Assembly (NCBI GenBank): GCA_030789695.1
Contig: CM061142.1
Coordinates: forward strand, 153,471,266-153,535,265
Length of the DNA: 64,000 nucleotides
Reading direction: 5' to 3'
Source: Scilla litardierei
Taxonomy: Eukaryota; Streptophyta; Magnoliopsida; Asparagales; Asparagaceae
In this document: positions 26,301 through 32,787 of the stretch, in pieces
Layout: the number at the start of each line of letters is the position of its first letter
Position numbering within the stretch: position 1 is the first letter of the stretch
Position numbers and translations under genes: made by a program
The notes under the pieces: generated by a model
What the model saw: only the letters and a program-made list of their open reading frames with translations
Told to the model about the DNA's origin: nothing
Database searches by the model: none

Positions 26301-29300
26301 AGGTGGGGCCGGGCAAGAAACTGAAGCGGGAGATGGAAAGGTGCAGCAACAGGGGAGAGAGGGGTAGCTGGGACCAGGAGAATGGGATTGACGATGGGTG
26401 GTGGGGATTTGGATTAGGAGAGTGAGTAGTAAAAGAAATGCATCTTCTTCAAAAACAACATGACGAGAGTTGTATACCTTGTGGGTTGTGAGGTCCAGGC
26501 ATTTATAGGCCTTCATATGCATTGCATACCCAAGAAATACACACAGTTGGAAGCATACTTGAAGTTTATTCTTGGTGTAGGGGCGAAGGCATGGATGTAG
26601 GCAGCCGAAGACCAGAAGCCACTTATAGTCCGAAAGCTTTTTGTGGAGGACTTCATATGGGCTAATTGTCCAATGTCGACGTGGGTAGCCGTTAATAAGA
26701 TAGACGGATGTCAATGCTGCATCTAATCAATATTGCATCAGCATTAAATCTAGAAAAAGTAAAGAAAGAGTCGTGTCAATGATATGCCCGTGTTTTCGTT
26801 CGGCAACACCGTTTTGCTTAGGAGTGTAGGGGTCGATGTTTGATATATAATTCAAAGGCGTAGAAAAGAGATGAAAATTGATGATTACAAAATTCTCACC
26901 CACCGTCAAATCGCAATTTTTTAATTTTGGACTTTAATTGTCTTTCAACCATTGATTGAATTGTCTTTCAACCATTGATTGAAAATGCTGAAAGGCACTA
27001 AATACATTGGATTTGTAATTTAAATGATATAACCACACATGACAAGAAAAATCATCAATAAAACTGACATAATACATAAACCCTTTATTTGACATTATAG
27101 AGGCAGGACCCCAAACATCAGAATGAATTAAAGAAAACATGAAATTAGCTCGAGAGTTTGACACAAAAAAGTAAATTATGACTTTTGCTCATGGAGCATA
27201 AGGAACATGACTTGAGAGATGGAATTTTTATTGACATCTTGCAAGAAAATTATGAAACAACAACCGGAGCCAGATGACCAAGGCGGGCGTGCTACTGAAG
27301 AGAAGGCGGGCGTGCTACCGAAGAGCTGATTGTCGACATGGACAGGACAGAAGTACCGGGTGGAATGGGAAAAAGCCCATTTTTACTCGGACCCTGAAGA
27401 AGTACTCGACTCGTTTTGGCATCCTGTATGACAAACCTAGATGACAACAATTGAATTAAACAGTTGTTATCACAAGTACATTTATAGACAGAAAGTAAAT
27501 TTCTAGAAAAATGAGACGCATGTAAAACATTGAGCAGATGAAAGGAAAAAGATGACGAAGACAAAGAAAGAACAGAGTGACCAATGTTAGCAATTTTGGT
27601 GTTCGCACCAATTGGAAAATTCCAAAGTTGATGGATTTGTGAAGGGTGCCTCGGCCAGAACATGATCTGAAGGGCGAAAGAAGTCGAGAGTACGATGACT
27701 CGACTTGCCGCAAGCCCGACATGGGATCAGATCGCCCGATAGAGTGGCAAAAGAGAGCAGCGGTGCTGAGAAGGACCAGTGGGCCCGTGGCCTCCACCCT
27801 GTGAATCGCGATCGCACGGAGAGGCTGGTGGTGGCTAAATGTGAGCTTGAAAGCATGATCCGCTTCGCTGAACGTGTCCAACCAGTCAAAGCTCGTGGCC
27901 CCTACGGCGTTTAGAACTTGCGATGGAGAAGGCAGCGCGGTCAGCGTCGACAAATATGGCCGTAGTAGGAGTAGCAGTGTGGGAGATAGCGACGCGATCC
28001 AACTGTATATTTGCCTCCTCAGCTAGAAGGTGGCTCCAGAGTTTCTTGATCAAGTATGGTCTTTCACGGTTTCGGGTGACCGTCTGAAATGATCCATTAG
28101 CAAGAGAAAGGACATTCAGAGTTTGACGCACCATTTGCTTCATCGTTACTGTCGAGAACAGTCGTAAGAAATCGATCATAAAGCGTCTTCGCTCAATCCA
28201 GGGAGAAATTCATGTATTCGCCTTCCATGGTGAGCGTGTTGAGATCATTCTAAAGAATTTTAATGTGTCCTTCAGAAATAGCAGAATAGCACGTCTCAAG
28301 CTTCGTCTAGAGAAGTTCAAATGACATCACGCCAAGAACAATGCCGATAGCAGAGGTGGTGAGAGTGGTTTAGAGACACATATATATGTTTTTTTGAAAG
28401 ATAATTAAACTTCATTAAACAAACAATTAATGTACAATAAACACCTCAGTATGACAAAGATTTCTAAACTAGCCTTGGACGTAGAGGGGAGAGAGGACAC
28501 AGGCGTCGTCATCCCCTACTAGCCAAACCTAGAAAAGAACCAAAGCACTGAGTCATCAAAAAACAAATATTAGGACCAATTTCCTAAGGCGATACGAAAG
28601 TTTTGATTTCCCTCCTTCCAGCTGAGTGAAGCACTGAGAGCCCGAACATCGTCATATATATCTCTAAAAATGTGGACTTTATTCTTGCTCGAGTTGTTGA
28701 ACCCTTCTGTTCCTCTCATGCCAAGTATGTCAAACCACTGAACAGATAGCTAGGCGGGCTATTCCAGAGATTTTAGCCTTACTCCTGAAGCGATCATGTA
28801 TAAGAATCACCACTTCCAGAAGAGTCCCAATTGGCCCAGGGGGAGATCTAGCTTCAGTTTACATAACTCCTAAAGATATAATGTGAAAGGACATTCAAAG
28901 AAGAGATGTTTAATAGATTCCAATGGATGCTGGCATAAAACGCAAGAGATATTAGCAAATGAAATATTCCTTTAACCAGGTTATCAAACGTCAGCAATTT
29001 ATCATTCAGCACCCTAAGGAGACAGGTAAACATTTTTGGGCAGCATTTAGGGAACCATATCACATCATGATGAGGGACAGCAGAGACATAGGCCGAATAG
29101 CTTTCCAAGCAGATTTAAGTGAAAATTTAGGGGAAGGTGTCCATCGCAGAGCAGAGGATAGTGGAGCATTATTAACTTCGAAGAAAGGTGCTGCTAGTTG
29201 CTTTGAAGCCAAGATAAATTTCCAGGTACCTGAATGCGCTGGGGATGAAGGAAAATCAGTACCATTCCGGGTGTATGTGCTCCTCATAAATTTGGCCCAA

Positions 29301-31805
29301 AGAGAATCAGAGTGCATAAATCTCCAGAAGAGGCGGATCTTTGCTGCTTTGTTAATATCACCACGTCTGCAAAGCCCAAGTCCTCCTTCCTTTTTAGGCT
29401 TGCATATATTGGGCCAACTCCATACATGCAGCTTGTTATTTCAAAGAAAGTTAGCGCATAACTGCTCAATGGCACGAATAACCGAGAGAGGAAGCTTGAA
29501 GGAAAGGCTCCAATAGGAAGATAGATTATAAATAACAGAGTGTATAAGCTCAACTCTGCCAGCCATAGAGAGGAGCTTGGAAGACCAATCTGCCAAGTAC
29601 TTCTTGCATTTATCAATAAGAGGAGAGTAGTGCCTTACCTTGGGGTAGGAAATAGACAGGGCCAGACCAAGGTAGCGAATAGATATAGCACCCAAGGGCA
29701 CACCAATAGTAGCTGCGATCTCCCGAGGATTCTGGCACCTCTTACTGCAGAATAGCTTACTTTTCCCTTTATTAATATGTAAACCCACTACGTTACTAAG
29801 GGAGTAAAGTATATCAGAAAGGTTTCCCGCAGACCTCTGGTCCCCATGGCAGAAAACAAGCAGATCATCAGCAAATAGGAGATGTGAGGGTGTCAGAATG
29901 GGGTACCTCTTCATTGGTTTGACCAGTCCATCTAAAACTGCAAGATCCATCGTAATATAAAAGAACTTTATAACGAAGACGAATAGGTATGGAGATAGAG
30001 GGTCACTTTGCCTAATGTCACGGTTACTAGTGAAGAACCCTGAAGGAAACCCATTAATGAGCACAGAAAAATTCGGGCTAGATATACATTCCTTGATCCA
30101 ACCAATCCAGCGAGGAGGGAAACACATGCGATGCATCATGAAGTAGATAAATTCCCTGTTAACTGAATCAAAAGCCTTCATCAGATCTACCTTAAGGCAC
30201 AAGCGGCTACCCATGGGCTTGTTGAAGTCCCTAACTAGATCATGGGCTAATAGGGAGCAGTCACTAATGAGACGACCCTTCAGAAAGGCAGCTTGATGAG
30301 GAGAGATGTTATCAGTGATAACCTTCTGAAGCTTGTTACAGAGAACCTTAGAGATACATTTGTAGAGAACATTGCAACATGATATATGCCTATAATCATT
30401 GAGGGTGGAAGCTGAATCAAACTTAGGCACTAAACAAAGAAGCCAAGACTTATACTCCGAATTGGCGGTAAGCGAAACAGGTTCCGCTGTTCTGGCTGCC
30501 GAATTCGTGATGGTAGGAGGAGTAGGAACAGTTCCATCAAGATTTCTATAGAATCTATAGGCATTAAGAACTCTGACCACTTGCGAATGCAGAGGATATA
30601 GTTGGTGGAGTTTATACACGTTGTGATGAGCGACAAAAACTTGGAGGCGAGGAATTTGAGGTTGGGTGGGATGGGCTCCATTGAAGTCAGATGTAGGAGA
30701 CGATAGTCTCGCTCGATACCATAATGAACTGATTCAAGGGAGAAGAGAACCAGCAAATTTATCATTAATTTATCTCATACTTAGACATGATCCCTTTGGG
30801 GAGAAACAACTAAAAATACAAAATCAATCAAAACATTTACAACTATGTGCGATTGTGTACATTGAACTGTAATGCTATAAACCAGGATAACGATGAAGTG
30901 GTTGACGATGATAAAACTGAAGTGGTTGGCGAGATTTGAGGCAAGCGCTGACTAACGGAGGAAGCATACTAAGTCTTCTCATACAACAAAATCACCAATA
31001 AAACCACATAAACAGGTGCCCGTCATAGAGACATTAGCAATCGCAATGATCACAACAGGATTATCAAGCAACGTGCCGGCGATAAGATTCATGGCAAAAA
31101 GAAGATTAAATAGAAAATACAAAAAGCAATTCCCCGTCAATATTACACCTTTAACACTTTCATTGGAAAAAAAAAACTATAAAAAGACATAAAATGACGA
31201 CCAATTACTAACGGAAATCCCAAATTCAGCTGGTGATGGTAAAAACCAATCAGAGTATCAAAAGCAAGCAATATGTTTTATTCCGCAAAAAATTTACTTC
31301 CAAAAGTTAGCAACTTTTCTTACTAAATTACCTCCAAATCGTTGCTCTGACGATTCGCAACGGAAACTGACCGCCTGTGCTGCCTGGAATCATCGGAATT
31401 CCCAACATTGCCCTTTTTCGACACCGACCGCCCCCTTCTCCGAGACGATTCCGTCTCCATCCGAAATCTATCGTCATCGCTCCTCCTACTGGACCGTCCG
31501 GTCCGAGTCGAACCGGAACGACTCTCATCATCCTCGCACTCAAACCCCTTCGTTCCACCGAAGAACTCGTCGGCCAAATCGTCGAGGCTGATCTCAGCTA
31601 ACCCCGAGCCCCTCGTCTTGTTCACGAACTTGCCCCTCGGCGTGGTGAAATCGTCGGCATCCGGCGGCGGCGGAGGGAATCTGCCGGAATAGCGGCTGAG
31701 ACTCCTCGACCGGTGGTGAGCTCCGGCGGCTCTGTTCGACGATCCAGCATCGCCGGGGGCGAGTGAAGACCGCCTCGACGTCGATTTGAAAGCGGACGTT
31801 GCCAT
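5013..31805 (-). CDS. Conserved plant Ser/Arg-rich coiled-coil protein, 9 exons, 615 aa
   Basis: Nine exons joined by GT-AG introns give one uninterrupted frame from ATG (31805-31803) to TAG (5015-5013). All introns are phase 0. Exon sizes are 158, 47, 51, 34, 27, 40, 47, 110 and 101 codons. The N-terminal part is basic and Ser/Arg-rich ([12 protein letters not shown] near residue 33) with a block at about 56-79 that contains TPRGKFVN and [10 protein letters not shown]. The middle (about residues 245-400) has helical blocks such as [16 protein letters not shown] and [19 protein letters not shown]. The C-terminal part holds [20 protein letters not shown] and, near the end, [21 protein letters not shown] believe it belongs to a plant family without known function. 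I do not recognise a catalytic domain, transmembrane segment or signal peptide. The introns span 107 bp to 10 kb and are full of transposons, yet every coding exon is intact. Small extra exons in the long introns cannot be excluded. Confidence 0.85.
5319..5917. other. Intron 8, segment next to exon 9
   Basis: AT-rich intron sequence without coding potential. It contains runs of imperfect GGATAT/ATATCC near 5430-5550, and nothing else stands out. It ends with the 9-bp left target duplication (5909-5917) of the Mutator-like element. Confidence 0.5.
5918..7992. mobile_element. Mutator-like non-autonomous element in intron 8
   Basis: The ends are long inverted repeats. The left end reads GGGTAAATAGCATGAAACCC. 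The reverse complement of the right end reads GGGTAAATTGGAGAAAACCG. Similarity continues for about 50 bp on each side. The flanks carry a 9-bp duplication with one mismatch (TTACGTAAA at 5909-5917, TTATGTAAA at 7993-8001), the size made by Mutator-like transposases. No transposase is present. The interior holds a nested hAT element and a more GC-rich block (about 7000-7230) with a short plus-strand ORF from 7009. That block could be captured gene sequence. Confidence 0.75.
6177..6946. mobile_element. Non-autonomous hAT-like element nested in the Mutator-like element
   Basis: A 770-bp insert is flanked by a perfect 8-bp duplication CTCATTAG (6169-6176 and 6947-6954), the hAT hallmark. Its ends are short inverted repeats CTATGC/GCATAG. 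Both subterminal regions are filled with GTCGG and the palindrome CGACTAGTCG (6259-6268, 6909-6918, 6920-6929), plus TGACTAGTCA at 6228 and 6248. Such subterminal repeats are typical binding sites of hAT transposases. No intact transposase frame is seen. Confidence 0.8.
8488..8817 (-). CDS. Host gene exon 8
   Basis: 110 codons between acceptor TTACAG|AGGAGC and donor CAG|GTAGTC. It encodes [19 protein letters not shown], then [20 protein letters not shown], and a C-terminal section with LLPWLEWET. This is the best conserved-looking part of the protein. Intron 7 is only 107 bp. Confidence 0.85.
8925..9065 (-). CDS. Host gene exon 7
   Basis: 47 codons between acceptor TTTCAG|TCAGAA and donor AGA|GTAAGC. 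It encodes the strongly charged helix [19 protein letters not shown] and then [14 protein letters not shown]. This is a likely coiled-coil segment continuing from exon 6. Phase 0 on both sides. Confidence 0.85.
9066..9179. other. Intron 6, 5'-TSD side of chromovirus
   Basis: Short AT-rich intron sequence between exon 7 and the chromovirus. The last five bases (GCATC, 9175-9179) are the left target-site duplication. Confidence 0.7.
9180..9620 (+). repeat. Chromovirus 5' LTR
   Basis: 441 bp, TGATGCGG...CGTATCA. Same length as the 3' LTR and about 96.6% identical by eye. Most differences are transitions. Confidence 0.95.
9624..9635 (+). promoter_or_regulatory. Chromovirus primer-binding site (initiator Met tRNA)
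   Basis: TGGTATCAGAGC, three bases after the 5' LTR, is complementary to the 3' end of plant initiator methionine tRNA, the usual primer of this group. Confidence 0.9.
9648..11148 (+). pseudogene. Chromovirus gag, frameshifted
   Basis: Gag forms the virus-like particle. The ATG at 9648 opens a frame with a charged N-terminal helix ([16 protein letters not shown]). The capsid-like region is in another frame (about 10440-10960), with [20 protein letters not shown] and later [13 protein letters not shown] and [16 protein letters not shown]. The shift occurs in a GC-rich Pro/Gly linker with a run of 14 C (10087-10100), a likely slippage site. A TAG at 10703-10705 interrupts GEA/GWYQW. Further shifts follow near 10925-10960. 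Long antisense ORFs here are shadows caused by GC richness. Confidence 0.8.
11149..11904 (+). pseudogene. Chromovirus zinc knuckle and aspartic protease
   Basis: A CX2C...HX4-type knuckle variant ([14 protein letters not shown], about 11200-11241) marks the end of gag. The retropepsin-like protease follows. Its active-site triplet reads D-S-R at 11449-11457 instead of D-S/T-G, in the context [10 protein letters not shown], so the catalytic loop is altered by a G to A change. ILGVQWL (near 11656) is the usual protease C-terminal motif. The segment ends with TAG at 11902, where the family normally reads on into RT. Confidence 0.85.
11905..13371 (+). pseudogene. Chromovirus reverse transcriptase and RNase H
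   Basis: The RT frame shows [32 protein letters not shown] and the catalytic FFDDILVYS (two Asp at 12460-12465). The first catalytic Asp (normally in KIDLK) is Val at 12268-12270, so the polymerase should be dead. In-frame TAG codons lie at 12583-12585 and 12688-12690. RNase H (from about 12880) keeps ETDAS, YERELMA, RTDQRSL and ADALSR. The frame stays the same across each stop and ends at TAG 13369-13371. Confidence 0.9.
13372..14720 (+). pseudogene. Chromovirus integrase with chromodomain
   Basis: Integrase inserts the cDNA into the host genome. The HHCC zinc domain ([10 protein letters not shown] ... CDVCQRHK, about 13450-13600) and the catalytic residues D (MDFIDGLP), D (IVSDRDQVF) and E ([15 protein letters not shown]) are visible. 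A frameshift near 13697 splits the core. The GPF/Y-type module ([18 protein letters not shown]) follows. A second shift near 14611 leaves the chromodomain end ([19 protein letters not shown]) in another frame up to the stop at 14720-14722. Chromodomains of this type direct integration to heterochromatin. Confidence 0.85.
14711..14720 (+). promoter_or_regulatory. Chromovirus polypurine tract
   Basis: ATGGGGGTAT sits directly before the 3' LTR, the expected place for plus-strand priming. Confidence 0.7.
14721..15161 (+). repeat. Chromovirus 3' LTR
   Basis: 441 bp, starts TGATGCGG and ends CGTATCA, followed by the right target duplication GCATC (15162-15166). Confidence 0.95.
15167..15895. other. 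Intron 6, segment next to exon 6
   Basis: AT-rich intron sequence without recognisable elements or coding signal. Confidence 0.5.
15896..16015 (-). CDS. Host gene exon 6
   Basis: 40 codons between acceptor CATGCAG|GTCATG and donor CAT|GTATG. It ends in [15 protein letters not shown], which runs straight into the charged helix of exon 7. The downstream intron 6 (9066-15895) contains the complete chromovirus. Confidence 0.8.
16287..16367 (-). CDS. Host gene exon 5
   Basis: 27 codons between acceptor ATCCAG|CCAGAA and donor AAG|GTGCGC. It encodes [18 protein letters not shown] followed by a short charged helix (YEIRTEIEK). Phase 0 on both sides. Confidence 0.8.
16537..16638 (-). CDS. Host gene exon 4
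   Basis: 34 codons between acceptor TTTTACAG|AGTCAC and donor AAG|GTTAGT. It encodes [14 protein letters not shown] and then a basic segment ending [11 protein letters not shown]. Phase 0 on both sides. The flanking introns are only 213 and 169 bp. Confidence 0.8.
16852..17004 (-). CDS. Host gene exon 3
   Basis: 51 codons between acceptor TTGTACAG|GGTGAC and donor TCG|GTAGGT. Phase 0 on both sides. It encodes a polar stretch with [15 protein letters not shown] near its end. Intron 2 upstream is 4,107 bp. Confidence 0.8.
17005..18420. other. Intron 2, segment next to exon 3
   Basis: AT-rich intron sequence. Short minus-strand ORFs (for example 17728-17952) lack family resemblance. I see no element boundaries. 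Confidence 0.4.
18421..18692 (+). repeat. LTR plus primer-binding site remnant in intron 2
   Basis: A 259-bp LTR-like unit starts TGTTGGGCTC (18421) and ends GATTCTAACA (18679). It is immediately followed by TGGTATCAGAGCT (18680-18692), complementary to the 3' end of initiator Met tRNA. TGTT/AACA ends plus an adjacent primer site indicate the 5' end of an LTR retrotransposon. No matching 3' LTR or pol is visible downstream, so it is a truncated remnant. Confidence 0.65.
18693..21111. other. Intron 2, rest, with a GC-richer block
   Basis: The first 150 bp may be the untranslated leader of the LTR remnant. A block at about 19110-19990 is richer in GC than the rest and has only short plus-strand ORFs (19121-19330, 19373-19558) that I do not recognise. 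It may be a decayed LTR of another element. An imprecise local duplication (TTGAAGGGCTAACCA) occurs near 20451 and 20527. Confidence 0.35.
21112..21252 (-). CDS. Host gene exon 2
   Basis: 47 codons between acceptor CTGGTAG|GATGAG (21253/21252) and donor GAG|GTAACT (21112/21111). The frame joins exon 1 in phase 0. It encodes [14 protein letters not shown] and ends with [17 protein letters not shown], similar to the end of exon 1. Intron 1 upstream is 10,079 bp. Confidence 0.8.
21253..22847. other. Intron 1, segment next to exon 2
   Basis: AT-rich intron sequence. No element or coding signal recognised. Confidence 0.45.
22848..23016. mobile_element. Hairpin MITE (family M), copy 1
   Basis: The ends are inverted repeats of about 45 bp. 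The left starts GGGATTCATGTAG and the inverse of the right starts AGAATAATGTAG. Both continue with AGGTGGCACCTGATCTAATA. The centre (CAAGACACAAAAA, then AAGTACAAGCC.ATGTGG) resembles the core of copies 2 and 3, although the outer modules differ. I found no target duplication. Confidence 0.6.
23045..23209. mobile_element. Hairpin MITE (family M), copy 2
   Basis: 165 bp, almost completely self-complementary, from AGAATAATGGGTATCATATG to the inverse at the right end (CATATGATACTCATTATTCT). Flanked by a perfect 9-bp duplication CATATATAT (23036-23044, 23210-23218), which points to Mutator-type mobilisation. Confidence 0.8.
23219..23380. mobile_element. Hairpin MITE (family M), copy 3
   Basis: 162 bp with the same ends and core as copy 2 but clearly diverged inside. 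It abuts copy 2 with only the 9-bp CATATATAT (23210-23218) between them and is followed by CATATATAT again (23381-23389). Confidence 0.75.
23400..23840. repeat. Dispersed AT-rich repeat with internal duplication
   Basis: A unit containing TTTTGTTTTACACAT followed by GATGATCA.CATACCAAAAAT occurs twice (about 23477-23520 and 23570-23612). The part from 23590 to 23840 (CAAAAATCAAGTGAAT, AATGGATCGAGG, TCATATTTGGGTTTTAG-like) matches 32370-32600 upstream of the host gene in the same orientation. Class unknown. Confidence 0.5.
23879..24872. mobile_element. Hairpin MITE (family M), long copy split by a Helitron
   Basis: The left end is AGAATAATGGGTATCATATG at 23879. The inverse of this end, including TTAAGCC and TATATGA, lies at 24170-24211. 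The last bases of the right terminus (TTATTCT, 24866-24872) are found only after the Helitron. This copy has a longer interior than copies 2 and 3. No clean target duplication was found. Confidence 0.55.
24212..24865 (+). mobile_element. Non-autonomous Helitron
   Basis: It starts TCTATATTAC after an A (24211). It ends in the 16-bp palindrome CGTGCCCGCGGGCACG (about 24838-24853), a short spacer, and CTAG (24862-24865) followed by T. Insertion between A and T, a 5' TC, a 3' hairpin about 10 bp before CTRR and no target duplication are the Helitron hallmarks. The split terminus of the host MITE supports both boundaries. No Rep/helicase is encoded. A related GC hairpin (GTGTCCCCACAGGCAC, about 24565-24580) lies inside. 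Confidence 0.75.
24873..25121. other. Intron 1 spacer
   Basis: AT-rich intron sequence without recognisable features. Confidence 0.4.
25122..25480. mobile_element. Possible MITE with imperfect inverted ends
   Basis: The left end (GGCTCTATTTAAAAATGGAG, then AAGGTAAAT) matches the inverse of the right end (GGAGCTTATTTTGTAAGTGG, then AGGTAAAT) imperfectly. I could not define a target duplication. It resembles common plant MITEs, but the superfamily is open. Confidence 0.4.
25481..25794. other. Intron 1 spacer before copia element
   Basis: AT-rich sequence without recognised features. Confidence 0.4.
25795..26042 (-). repeat. Copia 3' LTR
   Basis: On the plus strand it starts TGATTCAAAG and ends near TCTTCTTATA. 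It matches 30730-30985 along its length, including TGTACATTGAACTGTAAT and GGCGAG..GAGATTTGAGGC-type blocks. Confidence 0.8.
26054..27290 (-). pseudogene. Copia integrase fragments and RNase H tail
   Basis: Reading the minus strand, the integrase core is seen in [15 protein letters not shown] and [16 protein letters not shown] (27164-26934). [15 protein letters not shown] (near 26800) contains the catalytic-Glu region. The C-terminal part ([40 protein letters not shown]; 26714-26430) follows. A Pro/Ser-rich linker then passes straight into the RNase H tail. Several frame breaks are present. Integrase would insert element DNA, but this copy cannot act. Confidence 0.85.
27291..28388 (-). pseudogene. 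Copia gag 3' part, protease remnant and gag-pre-integrase
   Basis: Minus-strand frames show the gag-pre-integrase region ([42 protein letters not shown]-like) between 27663 and 27290. Upstream of it (28380-27700) lie decayed gag pieces in several frames. Gag would package the RNA. I cannot see an intact zinc knuckle or a protease active site here. Confidence 0.7.
28389..30430 (-). mobile_element. 5'-truncated L1-type LINE nested in copia gag
   Basis: The minus-strand frame (within 30619-29441) is an L1-like [51 protein letters not shown] and the catalytic FADDLLVF (near 29860). The polymerase Asp in LMKAFD is also present. Decayed RT C-terminal and zinc-finger-type sequences follow to about 28850. 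The element ends AATTATCTTTC plus a short A tail (T run on the plus strand at 28389-28395). There is no endonuclease domain, so it is 5' truncated, as is usual for LINEs. The 5' junction near 30430 is approximate and no target duplication was identified. Confidence 0.8.
30431..30729 (-). pseudogene. Copia gag 5' part with primer-binding site
   Basis: An ATG at 30681 (minus) begins gag (MEPIPPN). After a frameshift the copia gag signature continues as [27 protein letters not shown]. The primer site TGGTATCGAGC (30711-30721, minus) lies just downstream of the 5' LTR. The LINE interrupts the frame at about residue 80. Confidence 0.7.
30730..30985 (-). repeat. Copia 5' LTR
   Basis: About 256 bp, plus-strand start TGATTCAAGG and end CTTCTCATACA. 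The exact terminal bases and target duplication (possibly CAAC) are uncertain. Confidence 0.75.
30986..31331. other. Intron 1, 5' end next to exon 1
   Basis: AT-rich intron sequence starting at the donor of exon 1. Nothing else recognised. Confidence 0.5.
31332..31805 (-). CDS. Host gene exon 1 (start exon)
   Basis: 158 codons from the ATG at 31805 to the donor GAG|GTAATT at 31332/31331. GC-rich relative to its surroundings. It encodes the Ser/Arg-rich N terminus and an acidic segment ([12 protein letters not shown]). It ends in [18 protein letters not shown], a motif echoed at the end of exon 2. The ATG is the first in frame after an upstream AT-rich region, and no in-frame extension looks coding. 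Confidence 0.85.
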
Positions 31806-32280
31806 GAACGGACAAATAGAAGAAAAAATTAGGATTGTGCGGGGAGAAAATGTGACATTTTCAAGGGTTTTGTTGAGAATTCAAACGAGAGTGGACTTTC
31901 AAGAAGAAGAGGGCTGACAGGGAGAAGAATTGGCGGAGGAATCAGAGTAACTTTCGGATTTTTGAAAAAAGAATTTGAGATTTAGGACGTGATATACGCA
32001 CGCTCTGTTTTAGCTGGAAAAGATTCACGCTGTCTTGGCTGTTTGAGGGGTGGAACGTAAATATTAAGAGTGAGGATAAAAGAATCACCTTAAATAAATG
32101 GATTAAATGCCCTTGGTGTACGCGAAAATTGCGGAGGTGCCACCGAGGGAAGAGGGCGGTGTTTAATGTTGATTTTAACGTTCAAATTTTGTTTTGGGGG
32201 CAGGTTCCGATCACCATCTGGAACAAATGAATGGGTATGGTTTGGCCTTCCGTGCATCTAATAAATCAAATGATGGAAGT
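31806..32280 (-). promoter_or_regulatory. Upstream region of the host gene
   Basis: Sequence 5' of the start codon on the minus strand must contain the 5' UTR and core promoter. A weak TATA-like CGTATATCAC lies near 31991-32000. I cannot assign a transcription start. Confidence 0.35.
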
Positions 32281-32600
32281 TTTTTTTAATTCAAAATAAT
32301 ATAGGATATTTTCCGAGAGTCAATCTGCATTATTTATTTTTATTTTTTAAATTTTTTTATAAATATATTAACACATCAAAAATCAAGTGAATTCAAAATT
32401 ATTTAATCCCGGTCCAATTGGTACAAAATCAACGGCTTTATAATGAATGAATCGAGGCTTGGTTCCATTAGCGTTCAATCATATTTGGGTTTTAGGATTT
32501 CCAGAGTCTGCACGTCAATATTATTAAAAAATTTGAAACTGCAAATGTGTTTTTTGCACTGACGGTGCACAAAAATTACTACACCGACAGCCTGTAACTA
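32281..32600. repeat. Second copy of the dispersed AT-rich repeat
   Basis: It matches 23530-23840 in order and orientation: CAAAAATCAAGTGAAT, AATGAATCGAGG, TCATATTTGGGTTTTAGG and a CACTGACGGTGCAC end. It lies about 500-800 bp upstream of the host gene ATG. Superfamily not identified. Confidence 0.5.
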
Positions 32601-32698
32601 TCATCCTCTTTTTTATTTTTTGAAAATATAAAAAATAGAAATCTGGTTTATAATTCAACAATTGACATATTATATGAAAAGAACTGCATGTAACATTA

Positions 32699-32787
32699 TT
32701 GCTCACTTGATGAGAACAATTGTTTTTGTGAGGCGAAAACCATTGTTTTCTTTCTTTCCATTTTGCTCACTTGATGAGAACAAGTGT
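32699..32787 (+). repeat. Direct repeat TTGCTCACTTGATGAGAACA
   Basis: A 25-bp sequence beginning TTGCTCACTTGATGAGAACA occurs at 32699-32723 and 32763-32787 with one difference. No function assigned. Confidence 0.7.

Larger units (their letters stand above)
25795..30985 (-). mobile_element. Ty1/copia element with pol deletion, carrying a LINE
   Basis: Two similar LTRs (25795-26042, 30730-30985) enclose a minus-strand copia interior. The interior contains a primer site (TGGTATCGAGC, 30711-30721), gag, gag-pre-integrase, integrase and a polypurine tract (GTTTGAAGGGG, 26043-26053). RT and nearly all RNase H are deleted. The integrase linker runs directly into the last 20 or so codons of RNase H (about 26075-26150, with [20 protein letters not shown] in the proper frame). 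A LINE fragment splits gag. The element lies in intron 1 in the same orientation as the host gene. Confidence 0.85.
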
